From the NCBI RefSeq assembly GCF_007992435.1, contig NZ_BKAG01000017.1, positions 1 to 64,000 on the forward strand: DNA of 64,000 nt, in the 5' to 3' direction. Both the position numbers and the translations under genes were made by a program. Positions 27,301-35,561 of this stretch are shown one piece after another. Position 1 is the stretch's first letter, and every line of letters begins with the position of its first letter. The notes beneath the pieces were generated by a model. It searched no databases, was not told the DNA's origin, and saw nothing but the letters and a program-made list of their open reading frames with translations. The DNA comes from Prosthecobacter gellanilyticus. GTDB lineage: Bacteria; Verrucomicrobiota; Verrucomicrobiia; Verrucomicrobiales; Verrucomicrobiaceae.

Positions 27301-30300
27301 TTCGCAGGCGAGTTAAAATCAATCACCACATACAAGTCAAGGCTCCCTTCCTCCGCCAGAGCCTTCAGGTCCTGGAAATCCGCGCGGAAGTAAAAATGAT
27401 CATCCCCACCATTCGTGATCGCTCCTCCATCATGCGCATAAAAAGCCACGAGGTCACGACTGCTGTCAAAACCATCGTAAGCGCGATAAAGGTCACCCCC
27501 CTGGTTGTTCGGCCCGTCACCCTGATACTCGTCCAGCGAGATCAGATCACCAATCTGCCAGTCCGTGAACTCCCGCAGGTTTGACACCCCACCGGCCACC
27601 ACCGGTGTCTGCGGACCGATGACAATCTGCCCAGGCGGTGAAGGCGGAATCGTGTTGTCCTCCATCGGGTTCGTGCCGTTCGTCAGTTCCTGCAGGTTGG
27701 TGAAGCCATCATCATCTGGATCACCTGCCGGACCATTGTCCGCGAGCGCCACCAGCCCTCTCAGGCTCACCGTACCACTGTCCAGTGGATCCAGGCCATA
27801 GCGGATCTCCCAGCCATCCGTGAGCCCGTCACCATCCGTGTCCGCCTTCAGCGGGTCTGTTTCGGTCCACATCTCGCCGGCGTTCCAGGTGCGGTTGTTG
27901 TTCGTGTCGCCATCGATCACGCCGTTGCCATTCTTGTCCTCACCGGTGCCATCGCGGGCGCCATCACCATCCGTGTCAGCATTGTTCGGATCCGTCTCGG
28001 TCCAGGTCTCACCCGGATCACGCACCTTGTTAGGCCAGTTGCGCGCCAGCGTCGGCGCCACACCTGCGGCCAAACTCGCGCCGTCTCCATCCAGCCAGCC
28101 GTTCTTGTTGGCATCCTCCACACCATCGCGAATGCCATCCTTGTCCGTGTCCGGATCATCAGGATTCGTCGTCGAGCCGCGCAGTTGCTTGGACCGATCT
28201 CCACCCTCGCTCGCCGTGTTCACACTGGGGACCTTGTTCAGGTTATCGAGAGTGTTGTAAAACGGCGGGTCGATGTCCCCGCGGAAGTTCGTCACGCCAT
28301 CGCCATTCGTATCGGCCGTCAGGATGGTGCCAAAATCAAACTTCCCGTCCGTGTCAGTATCCGTGAAACTCTCGCTGGCCTCGCCCACATCATGCAGGCC
28401 GTTGTCATTCGCATCGTTCCAGTCAAAGACACCATTGCCTGCGCCGGTCACCGTGGGCGAGCCATAGCCCGTGTCTGAAAACGACTCGCCCACCGTCACC
28501 GCCGCACGCCAGCCGACCTCTAGCGCATCCGGCAGTCCGTCACCATCCGTGTCCGGATTGCGCGGCTCCGTTTTGCCAAAGGCATTCGAGACATGCACCT
28601 CCCCATTCGTCCACTGCTCCGCGTTCGGTTTGTAGCGCTCATCATCCGCAGGAAAACCGTTCGGCAGCGGCGTGGCCGTGCCTTCATCCGCATCTAGCAG
28701 CCCGTCATCGTCATCATCCGGATCCGCCTCACTGGCCGGTGTCACTTGGCGAAAGAAAACACGGGCGCTGCGGGTCTCATGATTCTCGTTGCCGTTGTCA
28801 AAGACCGTCGCGGTGAACTGGAACTCACCCTGCGTCATGTTCTGCCAGGTGAAGTCCCAGAATTTGCTGTTCCCTTCGATGCTCGTCACCGGCGGTGTCA
28901 CGATGTTCATCGGCCCGTTGTTCACGGTCAAAACCACGCTGTCCGCCGCAGGCGATGTCGCCACACGGATGATGAACTTCCGCTGGTCCGCCGTGGGTGA
29001 GGCCACATCCGGCAGCACGATCTCATGCGGCTTGCCATCGCTGTCCAGCTCCGGCGGCGTCACGATGCTGATCCTCGGAATGATGGACGGCTCCGCCTTC
29101 ACCAGCCGTGTGCCGATCACATCCGGATTCGGCGATGGGCGGTCATGCAGCACCTCGATCTTGTGCAGGTAATCCGGCTGGTCGTTGTACAGATTCGGCA
29201 GGGTGAAGGCCAGCGCGTGATACTCGCTCGTCTCATCATAGTTGATGGAATAGTTCTCACGCGGATACGACACAGACTGGTTCGTCTCATTCGAACCGAT
29301 GCGGATGGTGAAGCGATCCCGCAGTTGGGTTCCCGTCAGCCCGTCCGCGAGCGACTTCGTGAAGTACACCTTCATCACATAGCCCGCGCTGACCAGATCC
29401 CCGTCCGCTGGAGGCCAAGCCACAAACATGCGGATGTTCGGCCCCTCGCAGTTCACCACGCGCTGCAGCGTGGTGTAGTGCCCGCTGACATCGTTGAGCG
29501 CAAAGTCCTTGTAAGCCGAGCTGCTCACCTCACGCAGACGCACCTTGATCGTGGCCGTGCCGCTCGCGGGGATGTTCGCATAGTTGAAGCGCCACTCCTT
29601 CACGTAGTTCGCATTCGTCGGCTCCACCGTCGGCGTGACCTCCGTGGCCTTCACCCAGGAGGTGCCGATCGCCCCGTCCCAGCTTCCGTTCTCATTGAGA
29701 TCCGTGTAGCTCTCCGTGACATCTCGCGTGCCATTGCGGTTCGCATCCGTGAAGGGTTCAAAACCACCACCATTGCCATTCTGACTGCGCGTGACGCTAT
29801 CATCATTCGAGCTAACACCGTCATCGATGTGATACCACACCTCCGTCACACTCGCATCCGTGCGCGCCACCATGCCGTACTCGCTGCCGCCCACGGTGTC
29901 ATTGTCCGCCGCAGGAAACCGCACCTCACCGGTGGGAAGCTGTGCATCATAGTAAAAGGACTGCGTGAAGGTGTTGTAGATGCTTGCCCGTCCGTCACGC
30001 TGGAGGAAGGCACGCGCGCGGACGACATGCATGCCCTCGCTGAGGCCCGTCTGCACCATGCCATAGTCGCTGTGCGGTCTAACAGGCAGCGTGGCCAGGT
30101 TCAGCGCATTGGTCTCAAAGGTGCCCATCATCTTCTGCTTCCGTGTCACCGCATCCGCATTGCTCGGGAACCAGGAGGCAGCCCCTTCCTTGAACACACT
30201 GATTTTGTACTTCGAGGTCGCCGTGAAGCCCACCGGCAGCGGCGTCACGCTCCACCAGTCGCTCGCACCACCGTCGTCATTATGCCGGAAGCTCATCTCC

Positions 30301-32732
30301 GCGATCTTCGTGGTGCCACGACCGCGACCGCCCGCGCCTTCCGGATTGCTGCCATCCGTGGTGAAATACAGGAAGGCCTTGTAGCCACCACCCACGCTGT
30401 TCGTCTTTGCCCACAGCTCGCTGCCTGAGGCATCATACTGGTTCCGCGTCGGTGCCTTGTTCCCCACCACATTCGCCGGATCGTGATACAAAAACGCCGC
30501 CGTGTTCCCATCGATGAACTTTGGCGAGCTACCGTTCACCGTCGTGGTCGTGGTAAAAGTCTCCGCGCCTGCGGACCCCGTGGCATTGCGCGCCGTGTCC
30601 TTCGCCGCGAACAACTCCGGGTGGATGCGGTTGATGAAATTCGGCTGCTCATAACCCATGAACATGTCATTGGTCAGCGCCGGAGGATTGTCGCGGAAAG
30701 CCGGGTCCGTATTGCCCACCGGCCTTGTGCCATTGAGGTCGATGCCACCATCCAGTTTCATCAGCACATTTTCCGCCGAACCATCCACCCGCGCTACAAA
30801 GCGCACGCCGCTCGTGCTCGTCACCCGCGGAATCACCGCGCTGTAAGTGTAGTCCGTGACATTGCTGTCCGTGGGCAGAACAGGTCGTGAGGCCTCCGGC
30901 AGTGTGCCGCCATTGAAGGCTTTGTCACCATTCGGACCATCACGACGCTTCACCGTCACCGTGCCTGCTTCCACACCATTTTGCGTCACCGTGATCGTAC
31001 GACCTCCATGGTTTTTCCACAGCTCCGAAGGATCTGGATTCTTCCACGAGAACAGGAAATAGCCGCCCGCTGGCATCACCGTGGAAGCCAGCTCTTCCTT
31101 GAACTTGTAGAAGCCGCCGCCGTAGGTCGAGTAGTTGTACAAATAAGCTCCCGTGGGAAACGCACTCGTAAAATTCCGCGCCAGACCTTGCGAGTAGTTA
31201 TCGCTCAGCATCACCAGCAGCGTCACACCATCCGCATCGGTCATGGAGGCATTCTCACGCTTGTCGATACGCTCCCACACAACCACATCTCCATCGCTCC
31301 AGCGCCCTGCCTGATACCCACGCGCGAACTGCTCATGCACATAAAGAAGGTTCGGCACACGCGCATCATTCCACTGACCAAGGAAGGCCGTGTTCGCATG
31401 TCGCGGAAAGGCACCGCCGCTCTCACCCAGCGTCTCCGCCTGGTAGTTGCCATCCGTGTAGAGCAACCCCAAGCCATCACGCAGAAAGTAGAAGGCATGC
31501 TGCAGTTCCTTGCGTGCCGCGTAGTCGTTGTCGTGGCTCTGCGCATGCATCACACCCACGCTGCCACCGAAGCCACCGTAACCTGCATTGTCATAGCCTT
31601 CGAGTCCGCTGGAAGGATTCCCCAGGCGGCTGTTGAGCTGGCTGCGCAGGTCATTGTCCACCAGCCGCATGCCTGAGTCGATGTAAGGCCCATAAGCCGG
31701 AGGCTCTCCCAGATGCTCACCAAAGAGCATCGCGTCATCACGACCATTCTCGAGACTGAAAACCGTGTCGCGATGATTCGGATCCGTGAACCCGCGTGAG
31801 ATGTTGAACTGTCTTTGCACCTGCCCCGTGTAGCCGTAGTCGCTCGAGTCCTTGTCACCGCCATAGGTGGCCCCAAAGAAGTCCGCCTTCACATGCTTCA
31901 CCGCATCCAGGCGCAGGCCATCGCCCTTCGTGCGATCAATCAGCCACCTCGCCGCACGGTTCAGATAGTCCTCCACACGCTCCGAATAGAACCCCGGGTT
32001 CGCCTGCAGCAACGCTGTGCTAATTCCATTGTTAGGCCCGAAGCCGACATACGTGCCATTCGGCAGATAGCAGTAGTTCTCCGGACGTGTCAGATCACGG
32101 ATGAACTGGATCTTCGGTGCCGTGCTGCCTTCCGAAGTGCCAAAGTTATAGTTCGTGTTCCCCGGCTCCTGCGCGATGTCGATCAAGTCCGCCAGCCCAA
32201 GGTTCTGCACCTGCCACGCATCATTCCAGGAGCGTGTGTTGTCCCACTTGCGGTAAAACCCGTCCTGCGTCTTCCGCAGATGGAAGTCCTCCGGCACCAG
32301 ACCCGGATAGATATCAATCGGCGTGTTCTCATTGTACCCCGGCACATCAAAGGCGCGGTGGTTCATGATGTTGTCAAAATACACGCGGATGCCGAAACGG
32401 TGCGCGGTCTCCACCAGCCGAATCAATTCTGCTTCCGTCCCGTAGCGCGTGCGCACGGAGTTCCGCTGGTTCTTCGATCCCAGGTCATACGGATCCCACA
32501 TGTCATACCCCACCGAGAGTCCGCCCGATCCCTTTGTTGGCGGCGGCAGCCAGAGCGAGGTATACCCAGCCTCCGCCAGCTCCGGCATCTTGTTCGTGAT
32601 CTCCACCCAGGAGGTGTTGAAATACTGCAGCATCGTCTCCGCACGAGCTTGCGGCACGATCACGGCCCACAGGCACAGCAGCCCGCCCAGCACACACCGG
32701 CATGCGGTCAGAGGTTGGAGTTTCAAAGACAT
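24354..32732 (-). CDS. Giant secreted amylase: GH13 plus GH57-like domains (2792 aa)
   Basis: An exported protein with signal peptide up to QARA (residue 31). An N-terminal GH13 barrel (about 33-520) shows region I DNIMNH (near 122), region II GLRLDAVKH with nucleophile Asp (near 276), region III FGEHLGE (near 338) and region IV SHDND (near 400). Beta-rich modules follow to about 1290. Then come calcium-type repeats of the DTDGDGLPD kind (1335-1650), a sandwich-like domain (1680-1950), and a region that resembles GH57 (about 1975-2350) with YSDHILPYFP and LYPPERV blocks. The protein ends with a calcium-type repeat and the C-terminal module ending RRFYKVEV. It probably degrades starch or glycogen outside the cell. 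The GH57 call is weaker than the GH13 call. Confidence 0.85.
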   Translation of the reverse strand: MSLKLQPLTACRCVLGGLLCLWAVIVPQARAETMLQYFNTSWVEITNKMPELAEAGYTSLWLPPPTKGSGGLSVGYDMWDPYDLGSKNQRNSVRTRYGTEAELIRLVETAHRFGIRVYFDNIMNHRAFDVPGYNENTPIDIYPGLVPEDFHLRKTQDGFYRKWDNTRSWNDAWQVQNLGLADLIDIAQEPGNTNYNFGTSEGSTAPKIQFIRDLTRPENYCYLPNGTYVGFGPNNGISTALLQANPGFYSERVEDYLNRAARWLIDRTKGDGLRLDAVKHVKADFFGATYGGDKDSSDYGYTGQVQRQFNISRGFTDPNHRDTVFSLENGRDDAMLFGEHLGEPPAYGPYIDSGMRLVDNDLRSQLNSRLGNPSSGLEGYDNAGYGGFGGSVGVMHAQSHDNDYAARKELQHAFYFLRDGLGLLYTDGNYQAETLGESGGAFPRHANTAFLGQWNDARVPNLLYVHEQFARGYQAGRWSDGDVVVWERIDKRENASMTDADGVTLLVMLSDNYSQGLARNFTSAFPTGAYLYNYSTYGGGFYKFKEELASTVMPAGGYFLFSWKNPDPSELWKNHGGRTITVTQNGVEAGTVTVKRRDGPNGDKAFNGGTLPEASRPVLPTDSNVTDYTYSAVIPRVTSTSGVRFVARVDGSAENVLMKLDGGIDLNGTRPVGNTDPAFRDNPPALTNDMFMGYEQPNFINRIHPELFAAKDTARNATGSAGAETFTTTTTVNGSSPKFIDGNTAAFLYHDPANVVGNKAPTRNQYDASGSELWAKTNSVGGGYKAFLYFTTDGSNPEGAGGRGRGTTKIAEMSFRHNDDGGASDWWSVTPLPVGFTATSKYKISVFKEGAASWFPSNADAVTRKQKMMGTFETNALNLATLPVRPHSDYGMVQTGLSEGMHVVRARAFLQRDGRASIYNTFTQSFYYDAQLPTGEVRFPAADNDTVGGSEYGMVARTDASVTEVWYHIDDGVSSNDDSVTRSQNGNGGGFEPFTDANRNGTRDVTESYTDLNENGSWDGAIGTSWVKATEVTPTVEPTNANYVKEWRFNYANIPASGTATIKVRLREVSSSAYKDFALNDVSGHYTTLQRVVNCEGPNIRMFVAWPPADGDLVSAGYVMKVYFTKSLADGLTGTQLRDRFTIRIGSNETNQSVSYPRENYSINYDETSEYHALAFTLPNLYNDQPDYLHKIEVLHDRPSPNPDVIGTRLVKAEPSIIPRISIVTPPELDSDGKPHEIVLPDVASPTADQRKFIIRVATSPAADSVVLTVNNGPMNIVTPPVTSIEGNSKFWDFTWQNMTQGEFQFTATVFDNGNENHETRSARVFFRQVTPASEADPDDDDDGLLDADEGTATPLPNGFPADDERYKPNAEQWTNGEVHVSNAFGKTEPRNPDTDGDGLPDALEVGWRAAVTVGESFSDTGYGSPTVTGAGNGVFDWNDANDNGLHDVGEASESFTDTDTDGKFDFGTILTADTNGDGVTNFRGDIDPPFYNTLDNLNKVPSVNTASEGGDRSKQLRGSTTNPDDPDTDKDGIRDGVEDANKNGWLDGDGASLAAGVAPTLARNWPNKVRDPGETWTETDPNNADTDGDGARDGTGEDKNGNGVIDGDTNNNRTWNAGEMWTETDPLKADTDGDGLTDGWEIRYGLDPLDSGTVSLRGLVALADNGPAGDPDDDGFTNLQELTNGTNPMEDNTIPPSPPGQIVIGPQTPVVAGGVSNLREFTDWQIGDLISLDEYQGDGPNNQGGDLYRAYDGFDSSRDLVAFYAHDGGAITNGGDDHFYFRADFQDLKALAEEGSLDLYVVIDFNSPANGESALPDQLDTRTNMRWEVCVAAYSTDNGAVYVDTNAGSNSTSINQDLTTFGVVKRSQLEADGFKKSWYNSTLDAVEFSISRKALLDAGWNGNAGTLNYQVFTTRDGTQNTPAGAGEIANRSDIRDSISDDGIASDYWRDQSTLSGSGSVLKSWFGPSGTNDMWKRVKVASLVHESRPLMAGSEIHALLNNGAGAGWYRPLEVHQAYAAPMALHVTPMLASAVQWAKVDPAVNKPWRDGPALNARLTALAGSGVLRFTGTTYSDHILPYFPLGFTQTNIADASAMLMQIYGVAPSTSVLYPPERVLNAAALDIISGSGFGFTFADQTRHMEKWFGRTSSLSNDGYRLNRIHGVKTFVINDQPSQFRFDNTDGGLNTSLRELFSRKARSATQDQVVVLGSDWSDFVSKTKADGYDANIAWMASRPWIQLTTPQAIAAGEVDSNRDGTPEVWPFVERNSPALPTVSKDFVHYATQENYDNWYFGQSGREESLSAKVFNVRHSVPLPVAFGQVGVSGLANTAWTAGTTLSVAEPQLGALSRNAFHSAMWLTAFHEQPTADLSKYSTGDYINPDTSNNNLAGFAKAAQGQLRWAAVYQRVSQWAASAGTLTNSTVATAADADLDGENEYLLYNDRVFALFERIGGRLTCAFVRDLGTGRVLQTIGNPHSYSGFETEEEGAVNVISGAVGSYRTSGFKDWYAAGTNSIAYNNALYTAAATTNGFIFTSPDGKVAKAITLGVRANVLHASYTLTGGVTSLSQRHGLSPHLSNLLAKGQTHLGGLSNVGSIVSLTNNAPDAVVRAYVRGISGVTYNASAIDDDPVTQFDTINLRNQAQTQQVEFTLTSGASFDLGFETGPTLSESLDGDALPDAWETSHLLNAGDGTGANGDNGNPDFDGYTNLEEFILGLNPQAADAYLPTPTKTPTGFRVTFATVPNRWYRVFYSDDMTGWSPVTGDLLGTGATQVVDDTTNQTRRFYKVEVRRVE

Positions 32733-32747
32733 GAACGTGGCGGTGAC

Positions 32748-32774
32748 GGAACCGCCGAAAAGCTCGGCGGTTCC
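32748..32774 (-). promoter_or_regulatory. Stem-loop in leader of the giant amylase gene
   Basis: An 11-bp perfect stem (GGAACCGCCGA and complement, 5-nt loop) ends 15 nt before the start codon on the minus strand. No T-run follows. It would occupy the place of a ribosome binding site and could modulate translation or mRNA stability. Confidence 0.45.
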
Positions 32775-32923
32775 AAGGGTGGTTGAGGCTCACCCGGAAT
32801 AGCTACCCTTCAAAAGAAGCATATTTCCAGGCTACCTGTCCATCCTTGGCCCGTCTCCCCGCCCCGTCTTTTAGACAAATCGACATTCGCGCCGATCTCC
32901 CGCCATAAGTTTTAGAAGGAGTA

Positions 32924-33739
32924 TCAAGCCGCCAAAGCCGTCCCACGCGAGGACTTCATCCGCGCCCGGAACTCCGTCGGCGACTCACTGGCGATACGCC
33001 GGAAGCTCCGATTGAAGTGCGACAGGCTCTGGAACCCGACGTCATAGGCCACTTCTGTGATCCGGGCATCCGGACGCATGAGCATGCGCTTCGCCTTCTC
33101 CACACGGGCGCGGTTCACATAGTCGGTGAAGGTCGTACCTGTGGCACGCTTGAACACCTTGCAGAAGTGAAACAGGCTCACATGCACCTCACGCGCCACT
33201 GTCTCCAGCAGCATCGGCTCCGCCAGATGCTGCATGATGTAGGCCTTCGCCTGTCTCACCGGTTCGGGTTCCGTCTGGGCCGAGGCAAAGAGCAGCCGGT
33301 GCGCCGTCTCGCCGAGCTGAAAAGCAAAAGTCTTCAGCATCGCCAAAGCCGCCTCATAGCGGTCCGGGGCCATGGTGGGCAGTTCATGAAAGGCATCCCG
33401 CTCAGCCTGGATCTCCCGGGCGCTGTAGTTTCCCTCCAGCAGCGCCTTCGCCACCGGCGTGAAGGCCTTCGCATCCGCCGGAGCCAGTCGCACGCCTCCC
33501 GTGTTCAGCACGGCCACCAGTGTCTTTCCCACCCGCACCGGCACTCGGGTGCTGGCCACGCCGGTCAGGGAATACGTCGTTTCACTGTTCATCAGCTCAG
33601 CACCTTCGCGGGCCGCTTCCAGGCTCAGCGGCAGGTTGGTCAGCTTCTGGTAGGCGGAGCTGTAGGTCTGGAAAAACTCACTGCGGCTCAGTTTCTCAGC
33701 GAGGTGGATACGGCTGTGTTGGTGTGACGCGGGTGTCAT
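32924..33739 (-). CDS. AraC family transcriptional regulator
   Basis: A 271-residue regulator. The C-terminal third (about 165-262) has the two helix-turn-helix units of AraC/XylS proteins: LLETVAREVHVSLFHFCKVFKRATG and ITEVAYDVGFQSLSHFNRSFRR. The N-terminal part (1-150) resembles a PocR/GAF-like sensory domain (FFQTYSSAYQKLTNLPLSL) and not a cupin. It sits upstream of the giant amylase gene on the same strand with 191 bp between, so control of the amylase genes by a sugar signal is likely but inferred. Confidence 0.9.
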   Translation of the reverse strand: MTPASHQHSRIHLAEKLSRSEFFQTYSSAYQKLTNLPLSLEAAREGAELMNSETTYSLTGVASTRVPVRVGKTLVAVLNTGGVRLAPADAKAFTPVAKALLEGNYSAREIQAERDAFHELPTMAPDRYEAALAMLKTFAFQLGETAHRLLFASAQTEPEPVRQAKAYIMQHLAEPMLLETVAREVHVSLFHFCKVFKRATGTTFTDYVNRARVEKAKRMLMRPDARITEVAYDVGFQSLSHFNRSFRRIASESPTEFRARMKSSRGTALAA

Positions 33740-33812
33740 GGGTTGGTGGGTGGTGCGCCCATCATGCGCCCCGCCTGACCTCTCCGATATTGTTCACGAC
33801 TACCACCCGACA

Positions 33813-33855
33813 TCTCATGGACCACCGCAATCCAGGCGTAATGGAAACCATGAGA
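33813..33855. promoter_or_regulatory. 8-bp inverted repeat between AraC and stress-protein genes
   Basis: TCTCATGG (33813-33820) and CCATGAGA (33848-33855) flank 27 bp in the divergent 222-bp region. It could be an operator or loop site; support is only the symmetry and position. Confidence 0.25.
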
Positions 33856-33961
33856 CGCTCACCCGCCCCGCTTTCCGCAAAAAGGGCGTACTCCTGAACA
33901 AGTAAGGCTGAGAACCACTCCATATTCGTACTACTTTGGAGACGAACCAACTTTGCCAGCC

Positions 33962-34846
33962 ATGAAGGCCTACCATCACATCATCGCGGCCGTCGACTTC
34001 ACCCCGTCCTGCCGCTGCGCCCTGCAGGAAGCCGTGCTCCTGGGCTCTCATGAAGGCGTCACCGTGACCGCCGTGCATGTCATGGACGAATTCCTCCTTC
34101 ATGAACTGAAAAAGGAGCTCTCGCTCGATCAGGAGGCCCTTGTAAGCGAGTGGCGTCAGCGTCTGGAAAGGTTCATCATCGAAAGCGGCTTCTCTACCGA
34201 GGAGGTTGATGCCGAGATTCGCGTCGGCCATCCCTTCGTCGGCCTGGTGCAGGCCTGTCAGCACCATCAGGCTGATCTCCTCGTCATGGGTGCCAAAGGC
34301 TCCAAGGACGAACCCGGCCGCATCGGTGTCATCGCCGCGAAATGCGTCCGCAAAGCCCCGGTGGATGTGCTGGTCGTGCGTGAGAGTGCCTGCGGCCCCT
34401 TCCAGAAGATCGTCACCTGCATCGACTTCTCGGAAAACTCCGCCAAGGCCATGCAGCATGCCCTTCGCATCGCCTCGCAGGATGGAGCCTCGGTGGACTG
34501 TCTTTACGTCTTCCAGTCCATCATCGCCATGTCCCTGGACTACGGAGGCCTCATGCCCTCCATGACCGGTGCCATCGATCCCGAGGCGCAAGGTCGCTGG
34601 GAGAAGAAGCTGGATGAGTTCCTCCAGCCGCTCATCGCCGAACATTCCAGCCTAACCATCAATCAGGCAGTGATCGAACGCGTGAACATCCGCGAGGCCA
34701 TCCTGGACTACATCAAGCACTCTGGCGCCACCCTCGTTGTCCTCGGCACCCGTGGCAAAACCGGCCTCCGCGAGCTCCTCATCGGCACCACCGCCGAGAA
34801 CATCATCCAGTACGCCCCCTGCTCCATCCTCGCCGTGAAGCCATAA
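33962..34846 (+). CDS. Tandem universal stress protein
   Basis: A 294-residue protein made of two UspA domains (about 1-145 and 150-294). The second domain has the full ATP-binding pattern G-2x-G-9x-G-S/T in GTRGKTGLRELLIGTTAE; the first has a partial one (MGAKGSKDEPGRIG). The ATG at 33962 gives the usual MKAYHHIIAAVDF beginning; a TTG three codons upstream is less likely. Such proteins support survival under oxygen or energy limitation, which fits the convergent FixL/FixJ-like pair and cbb3 oxidase next door. Confidence 0.92.
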   Translation: MKAYHHIIAAVDFTPSCRCALQEAVLLGSHEGVTVTAVHVMDEFLLHELKKELSLDQEALVSEWRQRLERFIIESGFSTEEVDAEIRVGHPFVGLVQACQHHQADLLVMGAKGSKDEPGRIGVIAAKCVRKAPVDVLVVRESACGPFQKIVTCIDFSENSAKAMQHALRIASQDGASVDCLYVFQSIIAMSLDYGGLMPSMTGAIDPEAQGRWEKKLDEFLQPLIAEHSSLTINQAVIERVNIREAILDYIKHSGATLVVLGTRGKTGLRELLIGTTAENIIQYAPCSILAVKP

Positions 34847-34904
34847 GCGAAGGTTCTCTTCTTCTGGCTCTCCGCGTCTCCGTGTCTCCCCTCTCCGCGT
34901 CTTT

Positions 34905-35561
34905 CTAGGTCGTGACCCGGCTCTCCACCCACTGCACCGCATAGCGTACCAGTGCTGGCCCATCCGTGATCCCGAGCTTGCCTTTGATGTGCGCGCGATG
35001 CGCCTCCACCGTGCGCGCGCTGATGCACAGCTTCTCCGCGATGATCTTCGTCGGCGTGCCTTTGCCAATCATGGCCAGCACTTCGAGTTCACGATCCGTG
35101 AGCTGCTCGACACCGGCCGCTCCCGTCTTGCCACGCTGACCCGTCACTTGCTCCAGCATGCGGCTCGCCACGGCTTCACTCACATAGATGCCGCCACCGC
35201 GCACCCGCTGGATCGCATGGATCAAGGTCTCCGCAGCCGTCTCTTTCGTGATGTAACCTCGTGCTCCTGCGCGCAATGCACGCTCCGCATACAAGGATTC
35301 ATCATGCATGGAGAGCACGATCGTCTGCGTCTCTGGATACATCGCATGAATGTCCTTGATCAGCTCCAGACCGCTCTTGTCCGGCAGCGTGATGTCCACG
35401 ATGGCGATGCAAGGCTTCAGCTTCTCCACGACCTGCAGACCTTCATGCGCGCTGCCTGCCTCGCCACACACGTCCAGCCCAGGCTCCATGCGGATGAGCT
35501 GCGCCAGGCCATGCCGCATGATGGGATGATCGTCGATGAGGATGATGCGGCAGGGAGTCAT
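34905..35561 (-). CDS. LuxR/NarL family response regulator
   Basis: A 218-residue regulator. The receiver domain has the acidic pocket Asp10/Asp11, phosphoacceptor Asp56 (AIVDITLPD) and Lys in ITKET. The C-terminal LuxR-type helix-turn-helix is LTDRELEVLAMIGKGTPTK onward. Its start overlaps the stop of the sensor kinase gene by 4 nt, so the two form a pair. Being the last gene of the cbb3 cluster suggests feedback on that cluster (inference). Confidence 0.94.
   Translation of the reverse strand: MTPCRIILIDDHPIMRHGLAQLIRMEPGLDVCGEAGSAHEGLQVVEKLKPCIAIVDITLPDKSGLELIKDIHAMYPETQTIVLSMHDESLYAERALRAGARGYITKETAAETLIHAIQRVRGGGIYVSEAVASRMLEQVTGQRGKTGAAGVEQLTDRELEVLAMIGKGTPTKIIAEKLCISARTVEAHRAHIKGKLGITDGPALVRYAVQWVESRVTT

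Noticed and set aside
29025-30428. A 467-codon plus-strand open frame inside the giant amylase gene
   Set aside because: Antisense shadow; composition is Arg/His/Val-rich, with no motif or upstream signal.
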